The translations under genes and the position numbers were made by a program. Positions 52,970 through 64,000 of a stretch of DNA of 64,000 bases are shown in pieces. The stretch spans positions 25,155,472 to 25,219,471 of the forward strand of contig OY855914.1 in NCBI GenBank assembly GCA_963693305.1, read 5' to 3'. This stretch comes from Meandrina meandrites. Taxonomy: Eukaryota; Cnidaria; Anthozoa; Scleractinia; Meandrinidae. The notes below the pieces were generated by a model that was given only the letters and a program-made list of their open reading frames with translations, did no database searches and was not told the DNA's origin. Within the stretch, counting starts at the first letter, position 1; the number at the start of each line of letters is the position of its first letter.

Positions 52970-53022
<53 letters not shown>
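52970..53022. repeat. (ATT)n microsatellite
   Basis: About 17 perfect ATT units in the upstream non-coding region. Confidence 0.95.
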
Positions 53023-53024
<2 letters not shown>

Positions 53025-54561
53025 ACTAGTACAAATCTCTCTCTTAACTTCAATGATAACGTATTAAAATTGTTAATCATGAATGGATTCACCTCTTTAA
53101 ATAAAGATTTTTGCACCAAAAAAGTATTGAAAATCTGTTAATTAAATAAAAAAATATCAGAAAGATATTGTACAAAATAGATAAATAATAAATATTTTCG
53201 ATTCAGAGAGGTTTACGAACTTACTTTCGCATTTTCTATGACATAAATCACACTGACGGGACTCTCTCTAGTACCGAAGACTTTGTTATAATGGTACAAA
53301 ACGATACCCGGTCAATAATGATATTTTTCCACTAAGTTTAACTAACAAATTGACAATACCTAAGCTAAACCTGACTGCCCTTACAGCGACACAGACATCT
53401 CTGCTTTTCTCATTCGCTGCCGGCTCCGTAAATAGCGCAGTTTTGAATGTACAACGTTCGTACTGCTTCATGCGCCAGTCTCGCAGTCCACGGCAACATG
53501 GCATGGCCGAAAAATGTGACACGCAATCAGCTCCGAATTTCGTGCTCACGGAAATGTTGACGTCAAAATTGACACCCTCATATGCAGACATTAAGGACGA
53601 CATTTGGATAATCTCTCTACGGTATAACAGATTTTTACGGAGATAGACCTCTTTTTCGTGATCTTTACCAATATTCGAACTGATAAGCCATCCAAGGTCT
53701 CGCAAACTTTGGGAATTAACAGTATTTAATAGAAAATGCTTTGAAAAATGACGTTCAGTTTACATGTACAGAATGTTTTACAGAAGTTAAACAGATATTC
53801 TGTTGTTAAGATAATCGTAGCGCTTTGTCTTAAAGAGAAATAGGTAGACAGAGATTTATAATTTTCAGAAATCCTTCAATAACAGCAGGGAAAAACTAAT
53901 ATGATATGATATTTTTAGTTACCGTAACACGAAATGTATCAAATACTGAAATGCACAATTTTAATTGTAGGAAAAAACAACAACAAAGAAATTGACTGAG
54001 AACCTAAAGGTTTTCGTGTCTGGAAAAAAAGATAAACCTTTTCAAAAGGCGCATTTAAATTCAGTGTTTCTAACATTAGGTAAAAGAAAGGCAACCAGAA
54101 GAGCTTTACATAATATTAAAAGGTGTAATGTATCATATTCATTGCGTGGAATCCTTTAATCCTGGCTATTAAACCATCTTTTTATTCTATTCATACAGTG
54201 ATTATTTCAATAGTCTAGAACGCATTCAAGACACTCACGCTAAAACAAATTCGTTTGCACGTACGATCCTTTTCAAGGGGCAGAATCATGAGCTTCACTT
54301 CGAAAAGTCAAAAGACAAAAGACATATTTACATTAATGAAAACCTAAAACTGAATAATGTTCTAGCTTTGTTAAAAATGACTATATTAGTCCACCGAACT
54401 GTAATAAAAGCGGTTATTATCATGAGTTATACAGGCATGGGATTTTGATCGTAAACTGAAAAAAATCGGGCAGACGTTTTCAAACTCAGCCCATGTGTCT
54501 TCGATAAATCGCTAAAAACTAATTACACTTCCCATTCCCTTGAGTAATTCCCTTAATATCT

Positions 54562-54825
54562 TCACTTTGGTGTTCTAGGCGCATCATTTGATGAATGTTT
54601 AAGAAACAGACTGTACAATGATTGTACTGTAATGTAAGACAGTTCCTTTTCATTACGTGGGATCTGGGTACCAACACAGCCCATTAAGCAGGTTTTTAGT
54701 GAGACGCAAGATCCGTTCGCGAATTTCAGTGACTCGTAACCTTCGTCTCTACCGCTAGCGGCGAGCTTGCCCTTTTTCTCACACTCAACCAACGACAAGT
54801 CCGTTTCCTGTAAATTATATGACAT
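54562..54825 (-). CDS. Unrecognised small open frame (87 codons)
   Basis: Starts MSYNLQETDLSLVECEKKGK and ends with a stop at 54562..54564. Base composition is more balanced than the flanks and it has four Cys around SCVSLKTCLMGC. An acceptor-like aatttacag lies inside it before GAAACGG, so it could instead be an exon. No known family recognised; it may be chance. Confidence 0.2.
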   Translation of the reverse strand: MSYNLQETDLSLVECEKKGKLAASGRDEGYESLKFANGSCVSLKTCLMGCVGTQIPRNEKELSYITVQSLYSLFLKHSSNDAPRTPK

Positions 54826-55328
54826 GGCTACAAAATGTTATATATTAACGTGACACGTCTTTAACACCTCAATCGTGAGATATGATGAGTTAGAAAATGA
54901 CGTCGACCGGTCCAAAATCTTAGTTTTCACTCGCGACGCACGCGATAGCACAAACACGAGGATTAAATACGATTATGCTTATGGTCGCAGTCTGTTCCTA
55001 CTAAAAATCAGAAATGCATTATACGTGCGTGCTTTTTCTATGTTTATATAATTCTGCTTTGTTCCCATTTTCGCTCAATGGTCCTTATCCTATGCTTATG
55101 TTTGCTCTTATTTTGAATCATTTTGAAAACAGGCGTTTATGTCTTGCAATATAATGCAGTTCTATGTAAAGAAATTTCACATTTTCTGCAGAAAAAGAAA
55201 AAAACAGAAACAGTTACATCTTTTTGTTTAGGTAGCCTGAAGGAAATCTTCGAGCTGACGCAAACGTTTTTAAATATGTCTAACTCCCGAGGGGGGAACC
55301 CCAAAATTCCCGGAGTCGAAAATTTCAA

Positions 55329-55388
55329 CCCCCCCCCCCCCCGTCAATCATTCCCGTCACTTGAAATCTCAAATGTACCCCCCCCCCC
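55329..55388. repeat. Two poly(C) tracts
   Basis: 14 C bases (55329..55342) and 11 C bases (55378..55388) separated by 35 bases. No associated gene. Confidence 0.9.
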
Positions 55389-58300
55389 TCCTGCTGGGGT
55401 CTAGCTCTCATAGAAATACCCCCGTGTCGCGTAAACACAAGCGAGTTTTTTTAAAAAATATTCAGTTGTAGAGTAAACTGAAGCACACTTTTGAAATGAT
55501 AAACAATATTGTATCGATGTTGACTACTTTATTGCCCTAAGTACCGTTGTGGCACTGAACATGTTGAAAATCATGAATAACCACAACGTTTTGGGACGTT
55601 CTAATTAGATTAGGCTATTTATTTGACGAATTTATCCCAAGTTGTAATTATAATTTAAAGTATTTCTTGTATACTTATAGCCTTGGTTTACAAAGAGCGT
55701 GTCATAAGCGCTAATATTAAAAACCAACCAGTGCAGGATAAATATCAAGTGCACGTATCCACGATGGCGAATCACATTTAGAACCCAACACAATGCTAAT
55801 TGAGCACCGCGTGCCAATTTTCGCGCGCTTTTCACTATACCCTTTCGTTTGAAAACTAGCCTACCGCGGAAACATCATCTCAAACTTTGGTTAACACCTT
55901 CAACACTCAAGAGTGCTTGGTCGTTTACTCTCAAGCTTTTTCGCCACAGAACATAAACAAGTGCGTAAGAAACGCACGATCGTATTTGTGGTTTAACACA
56001 CCTCAATCCGGCTTCCGGCGGAAACAAGTGATTTTGAAGGTTCATTTTTACCATCACACCTGTTTATGAAACACAAATGTTGATAAACGAGCGAAGAACA
56101 TACCTTTTAAACAAAATATCTGTTCGGTAGATATTGGTCGCCTCCGTTCATCAACACACAGTGATAACAAACTCGAGTTTTCGCGATGAAAATTGAGGCG
56201 ATCTTAATTTCCTATTGGCGCCACGCGTCAATTTATAACTGAATTAAAACGCCACCTTGCGTTTTCGGAAAATCTAGGGTGTTGCTAAAAATTTACGCAA
56301 AAATTCCGACTTTTATCAGTTCTGGTAATTTCCTGATATTCGATGACCTAAAATTTTCGGAAAGCGAATGATTTAGTTTGTTTTTCGGGAAATCTCACTT
56401 CCTTCGGCATTAAAATTTCGAATTCCCTATTTTTTTTACTGTGTCATGACTCAATCCGAAAGGTCAAATTGGTCTAAATGTATAAACATAAACATTAGAC
56501 GAAAAAACTACCTAGAAGACGAAACATAATACTCGGTGTACGTAAGTGGATTTTTTTTCTTTTTTTTTTTGTTGCAATTTCCTCGTCGACTGCTCCAGAA
56601 AACGAAACGTTCTTCGACAACAAATTTCCCGTTCGTGTTAATCTCTGTTAAGACGGAAGGTTATATACCCTGCTAACGTCACACCGGGTAATAATTATAA
56701 TAACTTCTGCCGTGAAAGTCCCGTGATGAAACAGTAAAATAGATCCACGATGAAAAAAGCAGGGTTTTAATTTTGATTGTTTAAAATGTGTTTTTCCACA
56801 TTTTTCACAGTTAAATTTCTGCAACAGAACTGAATTTATTTTATTCTCTTTTCGCGATTAGCACGACTGAATACCAAAAACTTTAAAGAAAAAAAAAAAA
56901 CATATTTCGCGCAATTGGCAAGTACATGATATCATGCAAAGAATTGTAATTATTGAATTTCATCGCTGCTGAAACGCGTAAAAACTCAATTAATTTTTGT
57001 AGGTCAGTTGATTAAAGGTTGTAGAATATTAGCGGAGTGAATATATGACGTGCACTCTTGATTTTTCTTTTTTCATTTTTAGTATTCGAAGCTTGACTTG
57101 GTTTATTAATCATCGCTTAAGTTATGCTATTGTCCTGTTGAAATAGGAAATAAAATAGATCGTATTTGTTGACCTTTGGTTTGAGAGTAAATGGTTGTTT
57201 CATTCCGGAAAGACCGAGTTCTAATTCTATAAAGACAAATATTAAACTCGCCAGCAGTAGTGAATCTTGTAGCGAAGCTGCAGTCGCATGACCTCAAATT
57301 AGTTCCTGTGCATGAAAAGGCAAGATATTGAAGTTACAAGAAAATCGTGCACATTTTCAAGGTCAAACTGAGCCTTGTTTCCAAAGTTCAATGCTTATTC
57401 AGTCCCCGCTGATAACTAACAAACACAGACAAAGCCGGTATAAGCAATTTACATTTTTTATCGTCACCTTTACAATGGAAACTTATTTTGTTAAACAATG
57501 TACTTAGTTTTAAGAGTAAATTGCTGCGTTGTATCGTATCTTGTTTCAAACATTTTTCCAGGCTGGGAAAAGATCTTAACGGATTTCGAGCGTTCTTTTG
57601 ATGCCAAATCGCAAAAAATCAAGTTTTTTCTAACTTAGAAAGAACTCCAGTGAAGCGTGCAATGTTTATAAGCATTTTTCAAGTCTTCAATACTTGTCCG
57701 ATAAGAAAATGCGAGTTTATGCAAATAAATTAAACAAGATAAGCGATTATAGTGCATTGCTATCCAACGCCGAGAGAAGTGAACTGTAATGAACTTAAGA
57801 CAACAGCCGTAGCCACAGGCGAAAAGCATATCACACACCGATAACACGCCCATATTTCGTCTGTATCAAACTGGCCCTGATGTGGCAGTTTTTAAGACAA
57901 TAATAATTCATTAGTTTTATGATCTTCAGGTCTCCTGGGGGTCCAATACACCTTCCATAAAGAAATCAACCAAATTCTTCGCTTTAATAATGCACACGGA
58001 ATCACATACAGTCGTATCGTTGCATTTCCGAAACTAATTGATCCGTCATCTTATCTATAAACTTAATAACAGACCGTCCGGGCACATTGTCTGCGAATTT
58101 CGCTGAAAGTTTATGGTCTGGAGTCAAACAGTCGACTGTTTCTAAGTAATTAAAGGACGTATTGACCTCTTACAAGACTACTCGTGCATGCAAAGATCCA
58201 ATATCTTGCCTTTGCACTCCCGCGGAAATGGAGAAGAATATAAAGATACAAATTCCCAGTCATGTGGGCTATTATGTAAAGGTCAAAGTTTCTCAATTAA

Positions 58301-58725
58301 TTTTGACGCTATGAAGCTGGATTTAACTTCATGCAGCAGGAATACTTTGATCGAGTAGTGAGCTGTTTTATTCACTCGAACCTCGCAAAACAAATGAAAT
58401 TTGGCCATGGAGTGTAAGTTAAGTGAGTGGTTTAAGGCCACCGGAGACGGGCCTATATTGAGCTAAGGAGCGTTCGTGACGCTTTTCAAGGGTTTTCTCG
58501 CTCAGAAGAGCACGCTTCATTGAATCGTGCACGTGCTGTGCGCTTCTGAATGAACAAACCCTCAGTGTTTCAAAACCCGGCATTTTAAACCTCTCCTCGC
58601 TAACAACCGGGTTTACATCTCGCTGAGCGGAGCTTTGCGCAATTATAAATATTGTACACGCATTCGTTTATTTATCTGCCTTGTAGCAGTTACTGTAAGT
58701 CTAAAACAAAAGAAACTTTACTTAC

Positions 58726-58851
58726 CTCTTGTGTAAATCCAGCCAAAGGATTCCCTCAGATTTCTGATATTTTCAGCTGGCCCACACTCCAAATCGATCG
58801 CCGTCGCTTCGCAAATTGGCGTTGACACTTCTCCCAGCCACTTAAGATCGA
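58726..58851 (-). CDS. Isolated exon resembling a SUEL/rhamnose-binding-type lectin domain (first half)
   Basis: A clean exon: acceptor gttatacag|TCGATC, donor AAGAG|gtaagta, 126 bases, open only in the frame that takes one base from an upstream exon. It encodes DLKWLGEVSTP, then ICEATAIDLECGPAENI and a final SFGWIYTRG. The C-E-x-x-x-I-x-L-x-C-x-x-x-x-x-I ... G pattern matches the start of SUEL-type galactose/rhamnose lectin domains, as in latrophilins and egg lectins. The usual AxYGR is replaced by SFGWI. It belongs to another minus-strand gene, since the ADAMTS gene has its own signal peptide at 39059. Its other exons were not found. Domain identity is an inference from a short match. Confidence 0.65.
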
Positions 58852-61800
58852 CTGTATAACAAGGGTGCGAAAGTAAACTCAAATTATTTACCAGCGTTGA
58901 TAAATTCTGCCAGTGTACTTATCGTTAATGGTTTCACGATTGATCTGACGGAAAATTACCCGGTTACAATTTATAGCTGTTTTGACGCGAGCGTTTTAAG
59001 AGGGCGGTTTGGCATTTTGTAGTATCGATTGAGGAAGGAAGCAGAAAGATTTCCTTAATCCGCTGTGACGTTTGCATCTCGTCGTAGAAACATGCAGAAT
59101 TCTTGCGGTGTCCTTAAATAAAGAGACGCACTCTTTTCCAAGCTCTTTTATTTTTTTAAAAAACCCTCCGGCGTTTAAAACGCTTGAAATCCCTTAGCAA
59201 CAAATAATCAAATTCAAATTGTTTCTGTGAGAAATTATTTAAAAGCCAGCAACAATGTCACCACTCATACTGAGTCTGTCATTTGGAAAGCATTTCTACA
59301 TTCCTGTAGATATTAGTTCTCCATTTAGCCCAGGTATTCCCGAGAAGGTCGTGTTTTTAAATTACTGATTATGCGACGCGTGTAACTGAAGTTTAACAAT
59401 GGAAAAAGAGATTTTTACGGCCACCTACTCGGAACGTAGCACCCAAATTTCGCGCGAAATTGTTCCGCCAAAATTGACCACCACCTACGTGTCTGGAATA
59501 AGTCTGACATGTAAACACCCTGACGAGCTGATAACAATCACCTCAAAAAGCTAGCTAACAATAAATCGCGATATTCACGACCTGCTTTTTATAAAACGTT
59601 GACAAAACGGACATTGATTTTTAAGTACTCCCAGGACCCCGGGACCCTTTTATATCGCTCGCGTTTGAGTGACATGCGAATTGTTTGCGGTTTTTCATGG
59701 CCCCTGCCGACACAAAAGAAATTCCCAAGCCTATAAAGCGACAAAGCCCCTTTAATAAACTTAGGGCTAATTTGTGTCTTAACATGCCGAGACATGCGAA
59801 GGTGTTAACACAAAAATTAAAGAAACGAACCAAGTGAATATAGACACAGCGGTGACGAAAAGGCTTCAACATGCTTCGTCGCGTCTTGGATCACTCAAAA
59901 TTAGTGAAACTTCATCGCGACGTTAGTTTATTTTTTAAATATATGTTTTTGCTAGAAACAGTGTTCTGACTGTCCTAAGGCTAGAGGTTATACTGTTTAA
60001 ACGTCTCTGCTATGTATTCCAAGCTCAAAATTATGAGTTTCGAAATTCAATTACAAAACTTCGTTAGGTTTCGTTCGCTAACAGCAACAAGAAAGTTAAG
60101 AAACTTCATCCACGGAGGGTCACGTCAAAGTAAATTCATTTTGCCAATCTCCAGATTATTTAATTCGTGTGGTCTTCAGCTCTGTTAGCTGTCTTAACCG
60201 TAAATTTCCAGAACACCAATTTTTTATATACTTTCAAACAACTCAATTCACACCGTTGTACAAATGAACGAACATGTGTTCGTGAAACCGACAAGTTACT
60301 GTACAGAGTTCGCGTGAGCTGTCTTGCAAAGAAAGAAGGTTTTCCCTTCGGTAATATTTATAACTGTATCAAGCTAACAAATGCTCAAGATATTTTACAA
60401 TGTAACAATACGCGAAGTGTTTCTATAATCAGAAAAACAAAGGGAAGCTTCCCCTAACGCTGACTAACCTTTCAGTCTGATCTGAGGAACAATCAATGAG
60501 TTCGTGCAAGCGGCTCTGTTCTCTTCCAACGATGATTAAATCGACGAGACAACTTCAGTATAAACTCATGAAACAGACATATTACATTTCGTGCAAACTT
60601 CTGATCTTTCTCACGCCATTAGAGAAGTCGTCGCGTTTGTTACAAGATCTCATACGATAAAGACACTCAAGTCAATTGATTCGTTCCGCCCGCACTGTCG
60701 TTGGAAAGGTGCGAGTTGCGATTAAATACCCACCACAGAAAATGCATTGACTAGGTTGCCAAACACGAAAATGCACCCACTAAGATAATTCATGCACGAT
60801 GTATCTGTTTAGAAGTCGCTTCAAACTGGGGTTGAATTGGCACAAGGAAGCAAGAAAGAACTTCAAAAACAACCAAATATGTTAGTATTGTCAATTTCAT
60901 GCCAAAGTTATCTTTTTTCTTCTAGATACACAGGCAAACTGCGACTTAAAATCTAGCTTTTTAACGACGATTATTTTCATTTAAAGGTATTCATCGTTTA
61001 AACGCATTACCGCAAGAATGTACACATGGATAGCTTTTTATAACTTTGATGAAAAGATCAAAAGAGGACCCACCCGGAGTTTTACAACAAGCAGTTGACA
61101 ACAATGGCCTTGTCAACGGATATCGAATTTAGCATTACTCTTTTAGTTGCAAGGGTCATTAAAATATAATAATAATTAACACAAGAAACAGAAAAAAAGA
61201 ATGTCTTTAAACCAACACAATAGAAGTTGAAGTTATAGCTAAGAGTGTGTATTTAAACGTTTACTCACTATGCAGGAAAAGCATTCATTTTAAGTTCAAG
61301 TCAAAATTTTTCAATAACAAAGGAAATTTAAGATATACCAATGTGATATTGTGTAATGAAAATGTCGGAGTTATTTGTGGTAACTGCATTAAAAATATTC
61401 AATTTGTGTAATCCTAGGACATAAAAAAAAACGATTTGCTAAAAAAGGCTCAGATAAATGTCCTTCGTCGCGAAATGTCAGATGTGCTTTCCCTAGAAAG
61501 ATATTCCTAGCTTTTATAGCTCTCCCAAACCAGTTTAATACACTCTCGGAAAGTTATATTATTCTGCGCATGGGTTTGTGGTCTGGAAGTGAGGAACTCA
61601 ATTTGTTTATTTCGCAATTTTGTGGATACAAAATCGGGCCTTTGTGGTTTGTAGGTTCTTTCCCGAAAGTGCGCCACCTTGACGGGGCTAAAATTAACAA
61701 CGAAGCTAAAGAATTGATTAAGTTAACCACAAGAAAAGAAAGAATTGTAACCAACATCATTAGTTGAAAAGACTGTCAGGTCGCGGAAATGTTGGAAACA

Positions 61801-64000
61801 ATTGTTATAAACCATAATTAACAACAACTTTAAACAAATACCATGTAACTTAATTCTTGCCGCTTTAGAAACGCTTGGTTGATAAACCCTGCGTGAGAAG
61901 ATAAAATCGGAAATGTTAACAATAAAGTAAAACTAACGAAATTTAATTAAACTACGAGGATGTAATGTACGAAACAATTTAAAAACTGCAGAAAGGAGTT
62001 CCACGTATATTTCCGCACTTATTTTGCGGACCCCGATTTAAATTATCTCCCTACCTTCCCACCTACGCGGGCTTTATCGGTGATTTCAAAACAAAAGTTC
62101 ACTTATATGTTTACAACGATTCTTATATTGAAGTCGTTCGCTTGTAATTTAAATATTCTATATTTAAATAAGGAAGGGTTTTCCGTTAGATCATCAAAAA
62201 TCGAAAAAGGCAGTTTGGAATTGTCGTTTTTACGACATTTTTCCGTGCCCCTTTTGAAATTTGTTACTTTTAAGTAACATTTAAAAATGTTAAACTAATA
62301 CATTGCAAAATATTTATGATAGTTTCTATGACCGATTATATGTGAATGTCTCAAAGTTTCAATTCTAGAATGTAGGATTCATTAACTTCTAAATCTCGTT
62401 GTCTTTCTAATTTTTCTTTTTAAACTTTGCAGAAAACGTTACCAACTTTTAAACCAGGAGCGATTGTCCAAGATTCAAGAAACGTGGGAGTTGTTCAATG
62501 GTTTCCAATCTGTACTACAAATGGTTTTCCTATAGCTCACTGTTTTTTACTGGTTGGCGTTTCTGCACGTGGGTGTTTTCAAATGGTTTCCATTTTGCTT
62601 TAATGGGTTTTCCGTTGGTTGCCTGACTTTACTTTTGTCTAGCGCACATTCAGACATAAAAAAGCTCGAACCTTTCGCTTAATCAATGTTTAGTATCGTC
62701 CTCAATCGGTCAAGTGTGAGAGAGATCTTTCTAACGTTTCTTGGGAGAGGTTGACCGCTTTATGATGAGAAGACTTCAAGCGAAGTCAGATTTTAAAATC
62801 CCATTCAACACGTAGCGAAAAAAAAAACAAAAACAAAAAAAAACATTCAAATGCTACCAAATAACGGCGATGGATGGTCTCAGCAGGAACACGGACGCTA
62901 TTTTACAAATTTTGATTTTATTTAAATAACGAAACCAAAGCATTAGTACTTATAAAGAGTCATGGAAATCATCTATTCTTGATACTCTATGGGCACCAAA
63001 ACTGGCGAGTTTTCGAAGTACCACTTGAAAGAAAAGTGTGTCAATGAAGTATTCCTGTAGATGAATCACGGATCAACAACAAACATTCTTTAAAACCTTG
63101 AAAATCTTAGCCTCTTCTTTGACTTTTCAGAATTACTATATATCAACATTAGGATCTGAAATTGTGAATTCAATAAAGTTAAATTACGAATGCTGTGTTA
63201 ATTTTTCAGTGTAGCGTGACTTAAACTTGATCAGTTTGTTTTCAATTCGTGCATTCGAGCTTCTAATATTAGGATTTTTAACGATACATTACACTTACTC
63301 CCGGAGTATCGCGAAACATTGTACCAAGACACTTTTGTCTCCAGACACTTGCTGAAAATAAACTTATGCTGTGTAGCCCACTTAGCTTGATGGCTACAGT
63401 TTTAAAGGGTCTCTCTCCAGGCTGTATATTACCTACATGTAATTCCTTCTACTGCAAAATCAAATACGAAAAGGAAAACCAAGTAGCCCAAGATGGTAAG
63501 TTAAAGTTACTTTGCCACAAAGCTGATATTACCGGCAAATAAACTCGAGCTGGCTTTTCGGCATTTAGGAGACATAAATCTAGACAGTTTTCGTGACATA
63601 TTTCGGAATATTGCAATACTAAAAATAGACATGTTTTTCACTGCTATACGTAATTACGGACGGGCTCTTGTGACTTCTCACGTTATGGTGTAGTGTTCGC
63701 CTTTGTGTCTCGCCATAGGGGCGAAAGCGTTATGTCTCGGATTCGTTTCTGGACGTGCCAAAATATCAAGTACACAAGCTAGTGGAACCATCACGAACAT
63801 TATTCTTTTACTGCGGTCGAAAACTTCTACAATAACTTACTAGTTCAGTCAGGAAACATCGTAATATTGTAAACGTACAAATGAAATTAAAGGTGATGAT
63901 GTTTCTTAGGTGAGCAAACGGGGAAACATTTGTTGTGGACACAAAACGTTCCTTAAAGAAATCAGAAACGTTTGTAATGTCTCGCACACAAATTTTGTGT
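58852..64000. other. Non-coding or unrecognised sequence at the right end
   Basis: 5.1 kb, AT-rich, with no convincing exon on either strand. If the 58.7 kb exon is real, a signal-peptide exon ending in phase 1 should lie here or beyond the window. I did not find one. Confidence 0.5.

Larger units (their letters stand above)
39186..58725. other. Mostly non-coding region upstream of the ADAMTS gene
   Basis: 19.5 kb with no recognised gene. It holds two MITE-like elements (45.9 and 50.0 kb), a tandem repeat (47.5 kb), a dispersed repeat (51.2 kb), an ATT microsatellite and poly(C) runs. It could contain undetected short exons of the gene represented by 58726..58851, 5' UTR exons or enhancers. 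Confidence 0.6.

Noticed and set aside
53226..53269. Possible 43-base minus-strand exon ending GCGAAA|gtaagt
   Set aside because: Too short, no homology and phase does not follow from the 58.7 kb exon.
53286..53705. 139-codon minus-strand frame with balanced codon use
   Set aside because: No domain, no splice context and an overlapping 98-codon frame on the other strand; kept only as a curiosity.
1..64000. Bacterial operon, prophage or symbiont DNA
   Set aside because: No long adjoining frames or ribosome binding sites; the only long intact frames belong to the Penelope element.

Overview
This is nuclear DNA from an animal. Short exons with GT-AG introns encode metazoan extracellular domains. 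There is also a Penelope-like retroelement, tRNA-derived SINEs, miniature inverted-repeat elements and many microsatellites. The AT-rich background, the repeat types and the thrombospondin-rich protein suggest an anthozoan cnidarian, probably a stony coral. That taxonomic call is an inference, not something the sequence proves. No bacterial gene, operon or CRISPR array was seen.

Region 1..39059 is one minus-strand gene for a very large secreted ADAMTS metalloprotease (ADAMTS9/20/GON-1-like). I traced 52 exons by hand. All use GT-AG junctions with consistent phase, giving about 2606 codons without a stop before the gene runs off the left edge. Read from 39059 downward, the order is: signal peptide, propeptide, furin site of five arginines, zinc protease domain (HELGHVFSLPHD), disintegrin-like domain, first thrombospondin type 1 repeat (TSR), Cys-rich domain, spacer, then a continuous TSR array. 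At least 34 TSRs are encoded, against 15 in vertebrate ADAMTS9 and ADAMTS20. From 22272 leftward, every complete exon starts and ends in phase 0 and carries one TSR module, so the array can grow by whole-exon duplication. Two duplication events can be seen: four alternating copies of a two-exon unit at 13044..16995, and a younger single-exon duplication including intron at 4349..5439.

The intron at 6296..11659 holds a near-perfect 4.9 kb palindrome (arms 6498..8931 and 8936..11369, 4-base centre). It consists of two head-to-head copies of a Penelope-like element with reverse transcriptase and GIY-YIG endonuclease. Both lack their 5' end and meet at the centre. A 12-base target-site duplication brackets the pair.

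Region 39060..64000 is mostly non-coding. One convincing exon (58726..58851, minus strand) resembles the first half of a SUEL/rhamnose-binding-type lectin domain. It points to a second minus-strand gene whose other exons I could not find. The rest holds MITE-like elements with TTAAAGGG ends, a short tandem repeat at 47.5-47.8 kb and dispersed repeats shared with introns of the ADAMTS gene.
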